Shown: positions 16,736 to 25,750, numbered from the stretch's first letter. The stretch: 64,000 nt of DNA from Dehalococcoidia bacterium (GCA_022824185.1 JAJEAU010000016.1:1-64000); one strand, 5' to 3'. Notes: generated by a model not told the origin, from the letters alone. Numbers and translations are program-made.

Positions 16736-18044
16736 GGTTTTCTACGGATGGTGGATCGTCATCGGGAGCGGGACGGTCCAGTTTTTCACCTCCGCGGTTT
16801 TTTGGCGCGGGTTTCAGGCTTATGTTGATCCGGTTCTTCGTGCGTTCCCGGGATGGGGATCGGGCGTGTTTGGGACTGCGATGGCAATCCAGCGAGCCGA
16901 GAGTTCGCTGATAACGCCGTTCGTCGGGGCGGCGATAGATCGTTTCGGGCCCAGGCCGGTGTTGGCTTTCGGAGCGTTTACGACGGGTTGCGGTTTCATT
17001 CTCATGAGCCAGGTGCAGGAGTTGTGGCATTTCTACGCGGTGATGCTCGTGTTGGGGATCGGGTTGTCGTTTGGGGAGTTCATCGTGTTTGTGGCGACGG
17101 TGGTGAACTGGTTCGTGCGATATCGGTCTAGTGCGCTTGCGGCTTTCATGACGTTTTCGGCGATGGGGGCGGTAGCGTTGCCGTTGCTTGTCTGGTTGAT
17201 CTCGACGTTTGGTTGGCGGACGGTGATGGTCGGCGTTGGGATCGGGTTTTGGGTGATCGCTGTCCCGGCTGTGTTGTTGTTGCGCCGTCGACCCGAAGAC
17301 TACGGGATGCGACCAGACGGAGATGGTGAGCCTCCCGGTTCGATGGTGGATCCCGGTCGTGGTTCGCTCCGGCGACCGCCCGAGGTATCGATCGGCATTC
17401 GGGAGGTGTTGCGTCTCCGGGCATTTTGGCAGATCGTCATTGCCGTGAGCATTGGCGAGGTGGTTGCGATGTCGAATCTGTATCACCTCCCGGCGCTGCT
17501 CGAGTATGAGGTGGATCTCTGGTTGGCATCGGTCGCTGCGGGTGCTGTTGCGATCGGCGATGTGTCGGGGCGTGTAATCGTCGGGTTGATCGGAGATCGT
17601 TTCAGGTTGAAGAATCTCTTGGCGACTGCCCTCTGGATTCAGGCCGTGGGGGTGACGTCGCTGGTGCTCATCAACTCCGACATTTTGGGTGTGAGTTGGG
17701 GTCTCGTTCCGATGCCTCTGTTTGTGCTGTGTTCGGGTTTGGGATTTGGCGCGTCGATACCGCTTCGGCTCGCGATTCTTGCGGATTACTTCGGGAGGCG
17801 GAGCTATGGGACGCTCGTTGGGACGGCGAGTTCGATCAGTTCGTTGTCGGTGACCTGCGGATTGTTGTTCATAGGATTCATGTCAGATTTCACAGATTCC
17901 TACAGGCCGGGCTACATGGTTTTGGCGGTTCTGCTGTTGCCGGCGGTGCCGCTAACTTTGCTACTCGAGTCGCCGCGCCGGGTTGCTGCGAAGGTTCGAC
18001 AGACGGCGCGCATGAGAATGAGACGATTAGCATTACGGCAGTGA
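16707..18044 (+). CDS. MFS transporter, oxalate/formate- or monocarboxylate-type, paralogue 1
   Basis: A 445-aa inner-membrane carrier with 12 predicted segments. The N-terminus KVFYGWWIVIGSGTVQFF and the AVFWRGFQAY and GMRPDG segments are shared with the carrier at 19572. The FYGWW opening is typical of OFA/MCT-like MFS proteins that move carboxylates. GTG at 16707 is the only start between an upstream stop and the conserved FYGWW. It overlaps the hydrolase gene. Two further MFS genes follow in the same orientation. Confidence 0.85.
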   Translation: MTTSTKRRPKVFYGWWIVIGSGTVQFFTSAVFWRGFQAYVDPVLRAFPGWGSGVFGTAMAIQRAESSLITPFVGAAIDRFGPRPVLAFGAFTTGCGFILMSQVQELWHFYAVMLVLGIGLSFGEFIVFVATVVNWFVRYRSSALAAFMTFSAMGAVALPLLVWLISTFGWRTVMVGVGIGFWVIAVPAVLLLRRRPEDYGMRPDGDGEPPGSMVDPGRGSLRRPPEVSIGIREVLRLRAFWQIVIAVSIGEVVAMSNLYHLPALLEYEVDLWLASVAAGAVAIGDVSGRVIVGLIGDRFRLKNLLATALWIQAVGVTSLVLINSDILGVSWGLVPMPLFVLCSGLGFGASIPLRLAILADYFGRRSYGTLVGTASSISSLSVTCGLLFIGFMSDFTDSYRPGYMVLAVLLLPAVPLTLLLESPRRVAAKVRQTARMRMRRLALRQ

Positions 18045-18054
18045 AGCATTTTCA

Positions 18055-19428
18055 TTGCGAAAATTGAATTCCTCCAAGACCACATCACCGCCCGAACCGG
18101 AGTCAACCACAACCGGGACGGTCGCAACCAAACCTAAGCGCTTCTACGGATGGTGGATACTGGTCGGCGCCGCTGCGCTCTCATTCGTTGCAGCCTTGGC
18201 GTCTCTAGATGAATTAGCGTCCTTTAGCGAGGCCATAACGGATTCGCTCCTCGAAGCCGATCCTCTCAATCGCGTTGCCAGCTACGGGTCCATCCTCGCC
18301 ACTTTGGTCGCGGGATTGGTCATCGCCCCAGTTGTCGGATTTTTGCTCGATCGATACGACCCGCGGCCCGTGACGCTGTTCTGTGTCCTGGTTGCCGGCA
18401 CCATGCTTCTTCTGATCACCCTAGTTCAAAATGATCTGCAAATGCACGCCGCGTTGTGGATCATCAGGGCCAGTATCTTTTCAATCACAAGTGTCGTCTT
18501 GGTGGTCACGCTCGGCAAATGGTTTGTTCGTAGTCGCGTTCTGGCGTTTGCAATCATTTGGGCATGTCCAGTTTTCGCATCGATGTTTTACCGTGACACG
18601 ATTTTCGTTATCGACGAATTCGGATGGCAAACCACGACGATCGTTGCTGGTGTCACGTTCTTGATAGTTGGGATCCCGGTCGCTCTGATGATGCGCCGCC
18701 AACCCGAAGACAATGCCCTACTTCCTGGCGGTGCCAGAGAGAAAGGAGATCACCACAATCGTCTGCGCCCAGAAATCTTTGCCACCGCACGTTCAGCCAT
18801 TCGAATCCCCGCGTTCTGGCAAATCGCGTTGGCCATCGGCTTGGTCCCTGTAGCATTGACCGCGCAGCCGCACGATATCAGTAACGTCGTCGGCATATAC
18901 CTCGTGCGATTGTTCGACATATTGCGTATCTCGTTCTTGGCATTGTTTCTGGCCACAGCTGGGATCGTAGCCGTCGGGTTCATCAGCCTGCGCCTTGACA
19001 AAAGGGTTGTGCTCTTAGCGTCCTTCGCCTCAGCGATTGTCATATACGCCGCGTCCATCGTTAGCCACATGGTTGATGGCTTTTCCTATGGATTACCGGT
19101 GTTTTTTGTCTTATATGTCATCAGTTTCGTCGCTCAGCCGGCAATTGTGTTCATTCCGTTCGCGCTCCTTGCCGACCTTCTTGGCCGACGCAACTATGGC
19201 GTTGTCCTCGGAATGACAATTGCCGTCCATACTGCCGTAACATATCTCTTCCGCAGCTTGCCCTTCTACATGAGCGAAATCGGAGGTGGCGAACTCGCGC
19301 AATTCGGTCTGGGAATGACTGCGTTATTGATCGCCGCAATCCTCGTTTTGAAAGTGGAACCGCAATCTCGAGTCGCGGCCAGAATCCGACTTCTGAATCG
19401 TCGGCAAAAACGTCGCCTCACGCCGTGA
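18055..19428 (+). CDS. MFS transporter, divergent paralogue 2
   Basis: A 457-aa, 12-segment membrane protein that also opens with RFYGWWILVGAAALSF after a hydrophilic tail, and has the RRQPEDNALLPGG loop equivalent to RRPEDYGMLPDG in its neighbours. Otherwise it is much less similar to the flanking paralogues, and its codons favour C-ending triplets more than theirs. The start is TTG (18055 or 18064), 11-20 bp after the previous stop. A separate origin of the middle gene is an inference from the composition. Confidence 0.8.
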   Translation: MRKLNSSKTTSPPEPESTTTGTVATKPKRFYGWWILVGAAALSFVAALASLDELASFSEAITDSLLEADPLNRVASYGSILATLVAGLVIAPVVGFLLDRYDPRPVTLFCVLVAGTMLLLITLVQNDLQMHAALWIIRASIFSITSVVLVVTLGKWFVRSRVLAFAIIWACPVFASMFYRDTIFVIDEFGWQTTTIVAGVTFLIVGIPVALMMRRQPEDNALLPGGAREKGDHHNRLRPEIFATARSAIRIPAFWQIALAIGLVPVALTAQPHDISNVVGIYLVRLFDILRISFLALFLATAGIVAVGFISLRLDKRVVLLASFASAIVIYAASIVSHMVDGFSYGLPVFFVLYVISFVAQPAIVFIPFALLADLLGRRNYGVVLGMTIAVHTAVTYLFRSLPFYMSEIGGGELAQFGLGMTALLIAAILVLKVEPQSRVAARIRLLNRRQKRRLTP

Positions 19429-19571
19429 CGTCCCCTCAATTTGCCGCCAAACCGCATCCATTCACGTGATTCCCGCATCATCCGCGAGATATCCTAACTC
19501 GCGCATCAGGGGTAGCTGCTGTTCCATCGAACGCGCCCTGGACTTCGTTCTGAAAGAGATTCTCGGGAGCC

Positions 19572-20912
19572 ATCGTTTCGCCTAAAAATTCTCCAACCAA
19601 GATCTTTTACGGATGGTGGATCGTTTTTGGCGGCGGATTCATGCAGTTCTACACGTCTGCGGTGTTTTGGCGTGGCTTCCAGGCGTTTGTCGAACCGATC
19701 CTGAGTACGTTCACGGGCTGGAGCTCGGGTGCGTTTGCGGCTGCGATCTCTTTGCAGCGGGGCGAAAGCGGGTTGATATCTCCGTTCGTGGGGGTCATGC
19801 TGGACCGATTTGGTCCGAAACGGGTGATGTTCTTCGGGATTGCCGTGACTGGCGCTGGGTTTGTGATGATGAGCCAGATGCAGACACTGTGGCATTTTTA
19901 CGCCGCGATACTGCTGCTCTCGCTGGGGATGTCGTTTGGGACCTTCATCGTGTTTGTGGCGACGGTAGGGAATTGGTTCGTGCGTCGACGTGCGAAGGCG
20001 TTGTCGATGCTGATGACGTTTTCCGCGGTGGGGGCGTTTGTGTTGCCGTTGATCGTATGGTTGATTGAGGTTTTCGGTTGGCGAGCGGTGTTGCTTTGGA
20101 TTGGTGTCGGGTTTTGGGTATTCGGGTTGCCAGTCGCGTTGATGATGCGTCGGCGGCCCGAGGACTACGGGATGCTGCCGGACGGTGAGGCGGATGTGGA
20201 TGCAGGCTCGTCGGCCGGTGAAGGCGGGAGGTATCGACGTCGGGTGCGGGAGGTTTCGATTGGTGTGCGCGAGGTGCCGAGGCTTAGGGCGTTTTGGCAG
20301 TTGGCGATTGCGGTGAGTCTGGCTCAGCTGGTGAGTTCGACGAACCTGTTTCACCTGCCAGCGTTGCTGGAGTACGACTTGGGCATCTGGCTAGCGTCGA
20401 CTGCGGCAGGTGCGGTTGCGATTGGGGATATCTTGGGACGTGTGAGCATCGGGTTTATCGGGGATCGGTTCGACAAGCGGTTGATTCTGACGTTGGCGTT
20501 TTTGATTCAGATGGCGGGGGTCGGTGCACTGGCGATGATCAACTCGGACTACTTCGGGGTTTCGTGGGGACTGATTCCCTTGCCAGTGTTTGTGCTTGGG
20601 TTTGGGTTGGGTTTTGGCGCGTCGATTCCGCTGAGATTGGCGATATTGGCGGACTATTTCGGAAGACGGAGTTACGGATCGGTGGTTGGCATCGCAAGTT
20701 CGGTGAGTGCGATATTTGGTGTGGCGGGTCCGTTGTTTGTTGGGTTCATGTATGACTTCACGGATTCATACAGGCCTGGGTATGCAGTGATGGCCTTGAT
20801 GCTTTTGCCCGCTTTGCCGCTGACGATGACGCTGGAGTCGCAAGCCCGGGTTGCTGCCAAGGTGCGGCAGGCTACCAGGAGTCGCGTCCGGGGTTTGGCG
20901 ACGGGGCGTTGA
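19572..20912 (+). CDS. MFS transporter, paralogue 3, no canonical start codon
   Basis: Very similar to the carrier at 16707: FYGWWIVFGGGFMQFYTSAVFWRGFQAF and RRRPEDYGMLPDG segments, 12 hydrophobic stretches. The conserved N-terminus lies upstream of the first ATG (19641). Between the in-frame TGA at 19551 and the FYGWW codons there is no ATG, GTG or TTG. The only plausible start is ATC at 19572, just after a GGGAG, which gives the paralogue's length of N-terminal tail. Starting at 19641 would cut into the first membrane helix. Either a rare ATC start or a damaged start codon is implied. Confidence 0.75.
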   Translation: MVSPKNSPTKIFYGWWIVFGGGFMQFYTSAVFWRGFQAFVEPILSTFTGWSSGAFAAAISLQRGESGLISPFVGVMLDRFGPKRVMFFGIAVTGAGFVMMSQMQTLWHFYAAILLLSLGMSFGTFIVFVATVGNWFVRRRAKALSMLMTFSAVGAFVLPLIVWLIEVFGWRAVLLWIGVGFWVFGLPVALMMRRRPEDYGMLPDGEADVDAGSSAGEGGRYRRRVREVSIGVREVPRLRAFWQLAIAVSLAQLVSSTNLFHLPALLEYDLGIWLASTAAGAVAIGDILGRVSIGFIGDRFDKRLILTLAFLIQMAGVGALAMINSDYFGVSWGLIPLPVFVLGFGLGFGASIPLRLAILADYFGRRSYGSVVGIASSVSAIFGVAGPLFVGFMYDFTDSYRPGYAVMALMLLPALPLTMTLESQARVAAKVRQATRSRVRGLATGR

Positions 20913-21018
20913 GCGGTTCGTATGTGCCTGTCTGTAAGGGCGTTTATTGTCGTGCTGTTAAGATGATTTTTCGGATTCCAAACTAAATTCGCAACCGAAT
21001 CAGGGGTAACGTCAAGCA

Positions 21019-22209
21019 ATGCCGGGCAACATAATTCTTCCACAATGGGGCATGGGTATGAACGAAGGGCAAGTGGTTCGGTGGCTAAAAACCGTGGGCG
21101 ATCCTGTGGTGAAGGGTGAGCCGTTGGTTGAGATCGAATCGACCAAGGTGAGTGCGGAGGTCGAAGCGACGGCGGACGGAACGTTGGGTCGGATCATGGT
21201 TGAAGAGGGAAAGACGGTTCCGGTAGGTACGGTATTGGGGATGTTGCTGATGGCTGGTGAGAGTGATACCGATCTTCCGGAGGAAGAGGCGCCAAAGGAG
21301 CGCAGATCGAGGAATGGTGCTGCGACTCGTCGGGCGGCGCGTGCAGGTAGGTCCGGTGGCCGACTCGTTGTGACTCCGAGGGCACGACGTTTGGCAAGGG
21401 AGTTGGATGTTGATTTGGACAGCATCACCGAAGGATCTGGTCCGAGCGGTCGCGTGACAGAGGATGATGTTCGGGCCGCTGCGGGCGGTGGTACTGCGGG
21501 ATCTGATGACGCGATGTCTGTGAGCAGAACGATTCCGCTGACTGGGATGCGTGGCACGATCGCCAAGAGGATGTCGGCGAGCGCTTCAGCGGCGCTGGTT
21601 ACGCTGAACACGACGGGCGATGTCACGGAGGCTGTGGCTATGCAGCGTAGATTGACGCGCGAGTGGCGTCGGAGTCGGGTCAGGCCGCAGTATCAGGACC
21701 TCGCGATAGCGGCGACGGTCAAGGCGCTCGGGGACCATCCGTTGGCGAATGCGCATATTACCGATACCGAGGTCAAGATTTACGACACGGTCAATCTTGG
21801 ATTTGCGCTTGCGGTGCCTGATGGGTTGGTGGTGCCCGTTATCCGGGACGCCGAGACGAAGTCGCCATTGGAACTTGCGATGGCGGTTCGGGATTTGGTC
21901 AGGAAGTCGAAGTCAAATGAGTTGCGCGTTGCCGAGTTGACGGGCAGCACGTTCTCGCTGACCAATCTGTCGACTTACGACGTAGAGAACTTCACGCCGT
22001 TGATCAATCCGCCAGAAGTCGGGATTTTGGGTGTTGGACGAGTTGTTGAGCAGCCTGCCGTTTCGAAGTCGGGTGAGATTGAGGTGCGGTCGGTAGGGTA
22101 CTTCTCGTTGACGTTTGACCACCGTGCTTGGGATGGTGCTCCGGCGGCGGAGTTCCTGCAGTCGGTGGTTAAGAATTTGGGTGAGCCTGGTTGGATGGCG
22201 GGGGGATAG
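21019..22209 (+). CDS. Dihydrolipoamide acyltransferase (E2) of a 2-oxo acid dehydrogenase complex
   Basis: A 396-aa protein with three domains. The N-terminal lipoyl domain carries Lys43 in EIESTKVSAEVEA. The peripheral subunit-binding domain (about 113-153) has VTPRARRLARELDVDL and GPSGRVTEDDV. The catalytic domain begins about 175 with PLTGMRGTIAKRM and ends with DHRAWDGAPAAEF, the His/Asp active site. The enzyme passes acyl groups to CoA. No E1 or E3 gene lies nearby, so partners must be elsewhere. It uses ATG at 21019 and is followed after 7 bp by the GNAT genes. Confidence 0.9.
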   Translation: MPGNIILPQWGMGMNEGQVVRWLKTVGDPVVKGEPLVEIESTKVSAEVEATADGTLGRIMVEEGKTVPVGTVLGMLLMAGESDTDLPEEEAPKERRSRNGAATRRAARAGRSGGRLVVTPRARRLARELDVDLDSITEGSGPSGRVTEDDVRAAAGGGTAGSDDAMSVSRTIPLTGMRGTIAKRMSASASAALVTLNTTGDVTEAVAMQRRLTREWRRSRVRPQYQDLAIAATVKALGDHPLANAHITDTEVKIYDTVNLGFALAVPDGLVVPVIRDAETKSPLELAMAVRDLVRKSKSNELRVAELTGSTFSLTNLSTYDVENFTPLINPPEVGILGVGRVVEQPAVSKSGEIEVRSVGYFSLTFDHRAWDGAPAAEFLQSVVKNLGEPGWMAGG

Positions 22210-22216
22210 CTAGGCA

Positions 22217-22786
22217 ATGGACGAGCCGATCGTAATCCGGACCGAGCGGCTCTTGCTTCGGCCATTCGAGATTGAGGATGCCGAAGATGTTCTCGCTTAC
22301 GCGAGTGATGTGGAATGGTCTCGGTTTTTGCCGATGCCGGATCCCTACACGATTAAGGATGCGAAGGAGTTCGTGACCAAGCGGACGTTAGGTGGGCGTG
22401 GCAATCGGCTGAGTTTCGCGATCGAGTTCGAAGGTTCAGTTGTCGGTTGTATCGAGGTGGGGCATGAGGTGCTGATTTCGGTTGCGTCGATCCATTACGC
22501 GATTGCGCGTCGGTGTTGGAATAAGGGGTTGACGACGGAGGCGGCGCGTGCGGTTGTGGATTGGGGATTCGAGGAACTGGAGTTGGCGAAGGTCTATTCT
22601 TGGGCGGATGTCGAGAATGTCGCGTCATGGCGAGTGATGGAGAAGATTGGCATGACGCTGGAGGGCACTTTGCGAAGTCAGGGGGTCAATCGCGGCGTGC
22701 GTCAGGATTATCACTACTACGGCATTTTGCGGAGTGAATGGGAGAGCGAACCTGGTTACGCAGGCCGAGGAATGGCGGAGGGATAG
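22217..22786 (+). CDS. GNAT acetyltransferase, RimJ/RimL-like, tandem copy 1
   Basis: A 189-aa acetyltransferase. IRTERLLLRPFEIEDAEDVLAY is the N-terminal signature. The acetyl-CoA binding part includes ARRCWNKGLTTEAARAVVDWGF, and SWRVMEKIGMTLEGTLR is the family's end motif. The ATG at 22217 is 7 bp after the E2 gene. It is the first of three tandem homologues of nearly equal length. RimJ/RimL relatives acetylate protein N-termini or small amines; the substrate cannot be told. Confidence 0.9.
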   Translation: MDEPIVIRTERLLLRPFEIEDAEDVLAYASDVEWSRFLPMPDPYTIKDAKEFVTKRTLGGRGNRLSFAIEFEGSVVGCIEVGHEVLISVASIHYAIARRCWNKGLTTEAARAVVDWGFEELELAKVYSWADVENVASWRVMEKIGMTLEGTLRSQGVNRGVRQDYHYYGILRSEWESEPGYAGRGMAEG

Positions 22787-22793
22787 CGGCTTC

Positions 22794-23363
22794 GTGACCG
22801 TTCCGACGACGCTACGTACCCGACGTTTAGTGTTGCGTCCATTCGAGCCCAATGACGTCGAGGACGTGCTCGCCTACGCGAACGATCCGGAGTGGTCCCG
22901 CTTCCTGTCTGTGCCGAGGCCGTACTCCATTGAGGATGCCCGCGAGTTCGTCGATCGCAGCGTATCGATCGATTGGCAGGAGGAACCGGCTTTCGCGATC
23001 GAGTATGACGGGGCAGTTGTCGGTGGCATTGGTTTCCACATCGATTCACCGAATTCCAGGGGAATGTTGGCTTATTCGATAGCGCGCGCTTACTGGAACC
23101 AAGGGCTGATGACCGAAGCTGCGGCGGCCGTTGTCGATTGGGGCTTTGACCAACTCGGATTGGCTAAGATCTACTCCTTCGCCGATGTCGAAAATGTCGG
23201 CTCTTGGCGCGTGATGGAGAAAGTCGGCATGACGCGTGAGGGCACATTGCGTAGCCACGGTCTATTGAGGGGCGTGCGTCAGGATTTTCACTCCTACGGC
23301 ATTTTGCGGAGTGAGTGGGCCGGCGACTTTGATCCTCCACCCCAGCGGGTAACTGCGGGATAG
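22794..23363 (+). CDS. GNAT acetyltransferase, tandem copy 2
   Basis: A 189-aa homologue of its neighbours: TLRTRRLVLRPFEPNDVEDVLAY, ARAYWNQGLMTEAAAAVVDWGF and SWRVMEKVGMTREGTLR. GTG at 22794 is chosen because it gives the same N-terminus as the two sister genes and has GGAGGG about 10 nt upstream. A longer frame from 22734 would run far into copy 1. The central region between the conserved blocks is the most different part, suggesting a changed substrate. Confidence 0.88.
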   Translation: MTVPTTLRTRRLVLRPFEPNDVEDVLAYANDPEWSRFLSVPRPYSIEDAREFVDRSVSIDWQEEPAFAIEYDGAVVGGIGFHIDSPNSRGMLAYSIARAYWNQGLMTEAAAAVVDWGFDQLGLAKIYSFADVENVGSWRVMEKVGMTREGTLRSHGLLRGVRQDFHSYGILRSEWAGDFDPPPQRVTAG

Positions 23364-23370
23364 TGCCTCT

Positions 23371-23919
23371 ATGACTCCTCCTACGACGCTACATACCCGA
23401 CGATTAGTGTTGCGGCCATTCACGATTGAGGATGTGAACGATGTCTTCGAATACGCGTCAGATACCGAATGGTCGAGGTTTGTTCCGGTCGCGAGTCCCT
23501 ACACCATTAAGGATGCGGAAGAGTTCGTGACTCGTCAGATGTTGAAGCGTTGGGATGAAAAACCCAGGTTTGCGGTTGAGCTCAATGGCGTCGTTGTTGG
23601 CAGCGTCAAGTTGACGATCGAAAAATCGCTCGAGATCGCATCGTTGCGATACTCGATCTCTCGTCCGTGCTGGAACCAAGGATTGACGACCGAGGCCGTG
23701 GCGGCTGTGGTGGATTGGGGGTTCGATGATATTGGACTGCAGAAGGTCTATGCTCGGATGGACGTTGAGAACATCGGGTCTTGGCGTGTGATGGAGAAGA
23801 TCGGCATGATCCGCGAAGGGACGTTGCGAAGTCACGGCGTCAATCGAGGGGTCCGTTACGACATCCATTACTACGGCATTTTGCGGAGTGAGTGGGAGAA
23901 GCGCCGTGATTTGATTTAA
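23371..23919 (+). CDS. GNAT acetyltransferase, tandem copy 3
   Basis: A 182-aa homologue: TLHTRRLVLRPFTIEDVNDVFEY, SRPCWNQGLTTEAVAAVVDWGF and SWRVMEKIGMIREGTLR. The ATG at 23371 is 7 bp after copy 2. All three copies keep the acetyl-CoA binding segment and the C-terminal RxDxHxYGILRSEW-like end (copy 2 reads QDFHSYGILRSEW), so all may be active. The spacing indicates a single operon from the E2 gene onward. Confidence 0.9.
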   Translation: MTPPTTLHTRRLVLRPFTIEDVNDVFEYASDTEWSRFVPVASPYTIKDAEEFVTRQMLKRWDEKPRFAVELNGVVVGSVKLTIEKSLEIASLRYSISRPCWNQGLTTEAVAAVVDWGFDDIGLQKVYARMDVENIGSWRVMEKIGMIREGTLRSHGVNRGVRYDIHYYGILRSEWEKRRDLI

Positions 23920-23965
23920 AGTTGGTTGGCAATCCGACATTAGACCAGCCTAAGAGGTTTGAAAG

Positions 23966-24928
23966 TTGAAAGCAGAAAATATCCGAGAATGGTTGTGCGG
24001 ACCTATGGTCGCGGTGGCGACTCCGTTCAACGAGGACTACTCCCTCGACCTCGATTCTCTGTATACGAACATTCGATTCATGGTCGAGAACGGGGTCCAC
24101 ACAGGGCAAGGTTCGTTGCTGGTCGGCGGTGCCGGTGGTGAGCACCCGACGATGAATGTTGAGGAGCGTAAGGCGGTGATGACGACGGCGATGGAGGCCG
24201 CTAATGGCGAGGCTCCGGTGCTGACGAGCGTTCAGCATACGGATTACCGGGTGATCATCGAGTTGGCAAATCATGCTCATGAGGCGGGTCTAGGAGGCGT
24301 TCAGGTCGGGCCGACGTATTACTACGAGCCGACAGAGGGCGATGCGTACCGACTTTTCGAGCTAGTCAATCAGGAGTCCGATGCGACGATCATGATCTAC
24401 CACACATGGTGGGAAGGTCTGACGATGAGTCTGGGTTTGTTAAGCGACCTAGCCGATCTCGATAACGTGCGAGCGTTGAAGTGGTCTGCACCTAACGATG
24501 CGCTTTACAAGGATGGACTGTGGGAACTTGCGGACCGGTTGGTCTGTATCGACAACTCGGGTCAGCAGATCTTCAGTCACATCATGGGTGCTCGTGGTTT
24601 CATCACTCACCTCAGCGGTTTCTGGCCTCAATATCCGGCGGAGATTTGGAATCTGTTGGAGCAACGTGACTACGAAGCGGCGAGGCAGCGGTTGGCGGAT
24701 TTCAAGTGGAAGTGGACGAAGTGGCGAGCCGACGTGGCAGCACGAACGGGCGGCGAGGGTCCGTTCATCAAATCCGCGATGGAGGCTGTCGGCTTGAAGG
24801 TCGGGCCGCCGCGGCCGCCTTCGGTTCGAGCTCCGCAGCAGATGATGGACGAGTTGGAAGTGTTGCTCGATGAGTGCGGTGTTCCCCGGCTGACCGAGCG
24901 GCACGGCGGGGCAATGGCAGCGGGTTAA
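23966..24928 (+). CDS. Dihydrodipicolinate synthase/N-acetylneuraminate lyase family aldolase
   Basis: A 320-aa TIM-barrel aldolase. GPMVAVATPFNEDYSLDLDSL is the N-terminal signature. GSLLVGGAGGEHPTMNVEERKAVM matches the GTTGE region. IMIYHTWWEG holds the Tyr and VRALKWSAPND the Schiff-base Lys. The GTTGE element reads GGAGGE, so it is not a standard DapA and probably a catabolic aldolase or dehydratase for a keto-acid. The start is TTG at 23966. A hairpin follows the gene. Confidence 0.85.
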   Translation: MKAENIREWLCGPMVAVATPFNEDYSLDLDSLYTNIRFMVENGVHTGQGSLLVGGAGGEHPTMNVEERKAVMTTAMEAANGEAPVLTSVQHTDYRVIIELANHAHEAGLGGVQVGPTYYYEPTEGDAYRLFELVNQESDATIMIYHTWWEGLTMSLGLLSDLADLDNVRALKWSAPNDALYKDGLWELADRLVCIDNSGQQIFSHIMGARGFITHLSGFWPQYPAEIWNLLEQRDYEAARQRLADFKWKWTKWRADVAARTGGEGPFIKSAMEAVGLKVGPPRPPSVRAPQQMMDELEVLLDECGVPRLTERHGGAMAAG

Positions 24929-24954
24929 CTCCGCCTCAGACCATGTGATTGGTC

Positions 24955-24975
24955 GCCCGCTTTTCGCGGGTTTAA
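24955..24975 (+). terminator. Possible intrinsic terminator after the aldolase gene
   Basis: CCCGC (24956-24960), a TTTTC loop and GCGGG (24966-24970) form a perfect 5-bp stem followed by only TTTA. It lies 27 bp after the aldolase stop. The weak T tract makes termination efficiency uncertain. Confidence 0.45.
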
Positions 24976-25037
24976 CGACTTGTGCGTGCTACGATTAGGT
25001 TCGTAGTTGGTCGCTTATTGATTTGTTTGGAGGAATG

Positions 25038-25391
25038 ATGTTAGCGACGGATCATATCGAGACTGCACGTCAGTTTTTGGCGGATGCTGATCGGGAGTAT
25101 GAGGCTGGAGACATTCTTCAGGCCTCGGAGAAGCTGTGGGGTGCAGCTTCGCATGTAGTGATCGCGGAGTTTAAGGATCGCGGAGTCGCGCATCGGACGC
25201 ATCGTTCGTTGGTTGAGGGTGTCGACCGGCTTGCCGAGGAATGGGAGATCCCGATATTGTCGGAGTGGTTCACCTCAGCTGAAGGACTGCATCGTAATTT
25301 CTACAACGGGGATTTGGATGACTGGAACTATGAGCGTCATCGGCTCCGGGTGCATTGGTTTGTCAACAAGATGCTGGAGTTGACGGAGTAA
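25038..25391 (+). CDS. PaREP1/HEPN-like small helical protein, copy 1
   Basis: A 117-aa protein predicted to be all helix: ATDHIETARQFLADADREY, DILQASEKLWGAASH and a C-terminal helix HWFVNKMLEL. The ASEKLWGAASH segment and length resemble PaREP1/HEPN-type proteins, helical RNA-associated or nucleotide-transfer-partner proteins. No canonical HEPN RxxxxH motif is clear. ATG at 25038 follows AGGA at 25031-25034; an ATG at 25035 is too close. Its first 123 nt are about 93% identical to those of the next gene. Confidence 0.6.
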   Translation: MLATDHIETARQFLADADREYEAGDILQASEKLWGAASHVVIAEFKDRGVAHRTHRSLVEGVDRLAEEWEIPILSEWFTSAEGLHRNFYNGDLDDWNYERHRLRVHWFVNKMLELTE

Positions 25392-25393
25392 GT

Positions 25394-25750
25394 ATGTTAG
25401 CAACGGATCATATCGACACGGCACGGCAGTTTTTGGCGGATGCTGATCGGGAGTATGAATCTGGAGACATTCTTCAGGCTTCGGAGAAGCTGTGGGGTGC
25501 GGCTTCGCACGCGGTTGTTGCCGAGATGCAAGCGCGGGATATTGACGCGAATGGGCATCGGAAGGTCAAGCGGTTTGTGCAGGAACTGTCGGAAGAGCTT
25601 GACGATCCGTTGGTCTACTCGCTATTCAAGCACGCTGAAACGTTGCACGTGAACTTCTACCACGGGTTCTTGAGCGAGGAGAATTTCGAGGAGCACCGCG
25701 AGTTGGTGCGTCGCTTCGTTAATCAGATGTTGACGATCGCGGCGAATTAA
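25394..25750 (+). CDS. PaREP1/HEPN-like small helical protein, copy 2
   Basis: A 118-aa tandem homologue of the preceding gene, starting 2 bp after its stop. Residues 1-41 are nearly the same (ATDHIDTARQFLADADREY, DILQASEKLWGAASH). The rest is related but clearly diverged (LHVNFYHGFLS against LHRNFYNGDLD). It overlaps the end of the convergent S9 peptidase gene by 4 bp. The pair probably forms a heterodimer or two specificities of one module; this is inference. Confidence 0.6.
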   Translation: MLATDHIDTARQFLADADREYESGDILQASEKLWGAASHAVVAEMQARDIDANGHRKVKRFVQELSEELDDPLVYSLFKHAETLHVNFYHGFLSEENFEEHRELVRRFVNQMLTIAAN

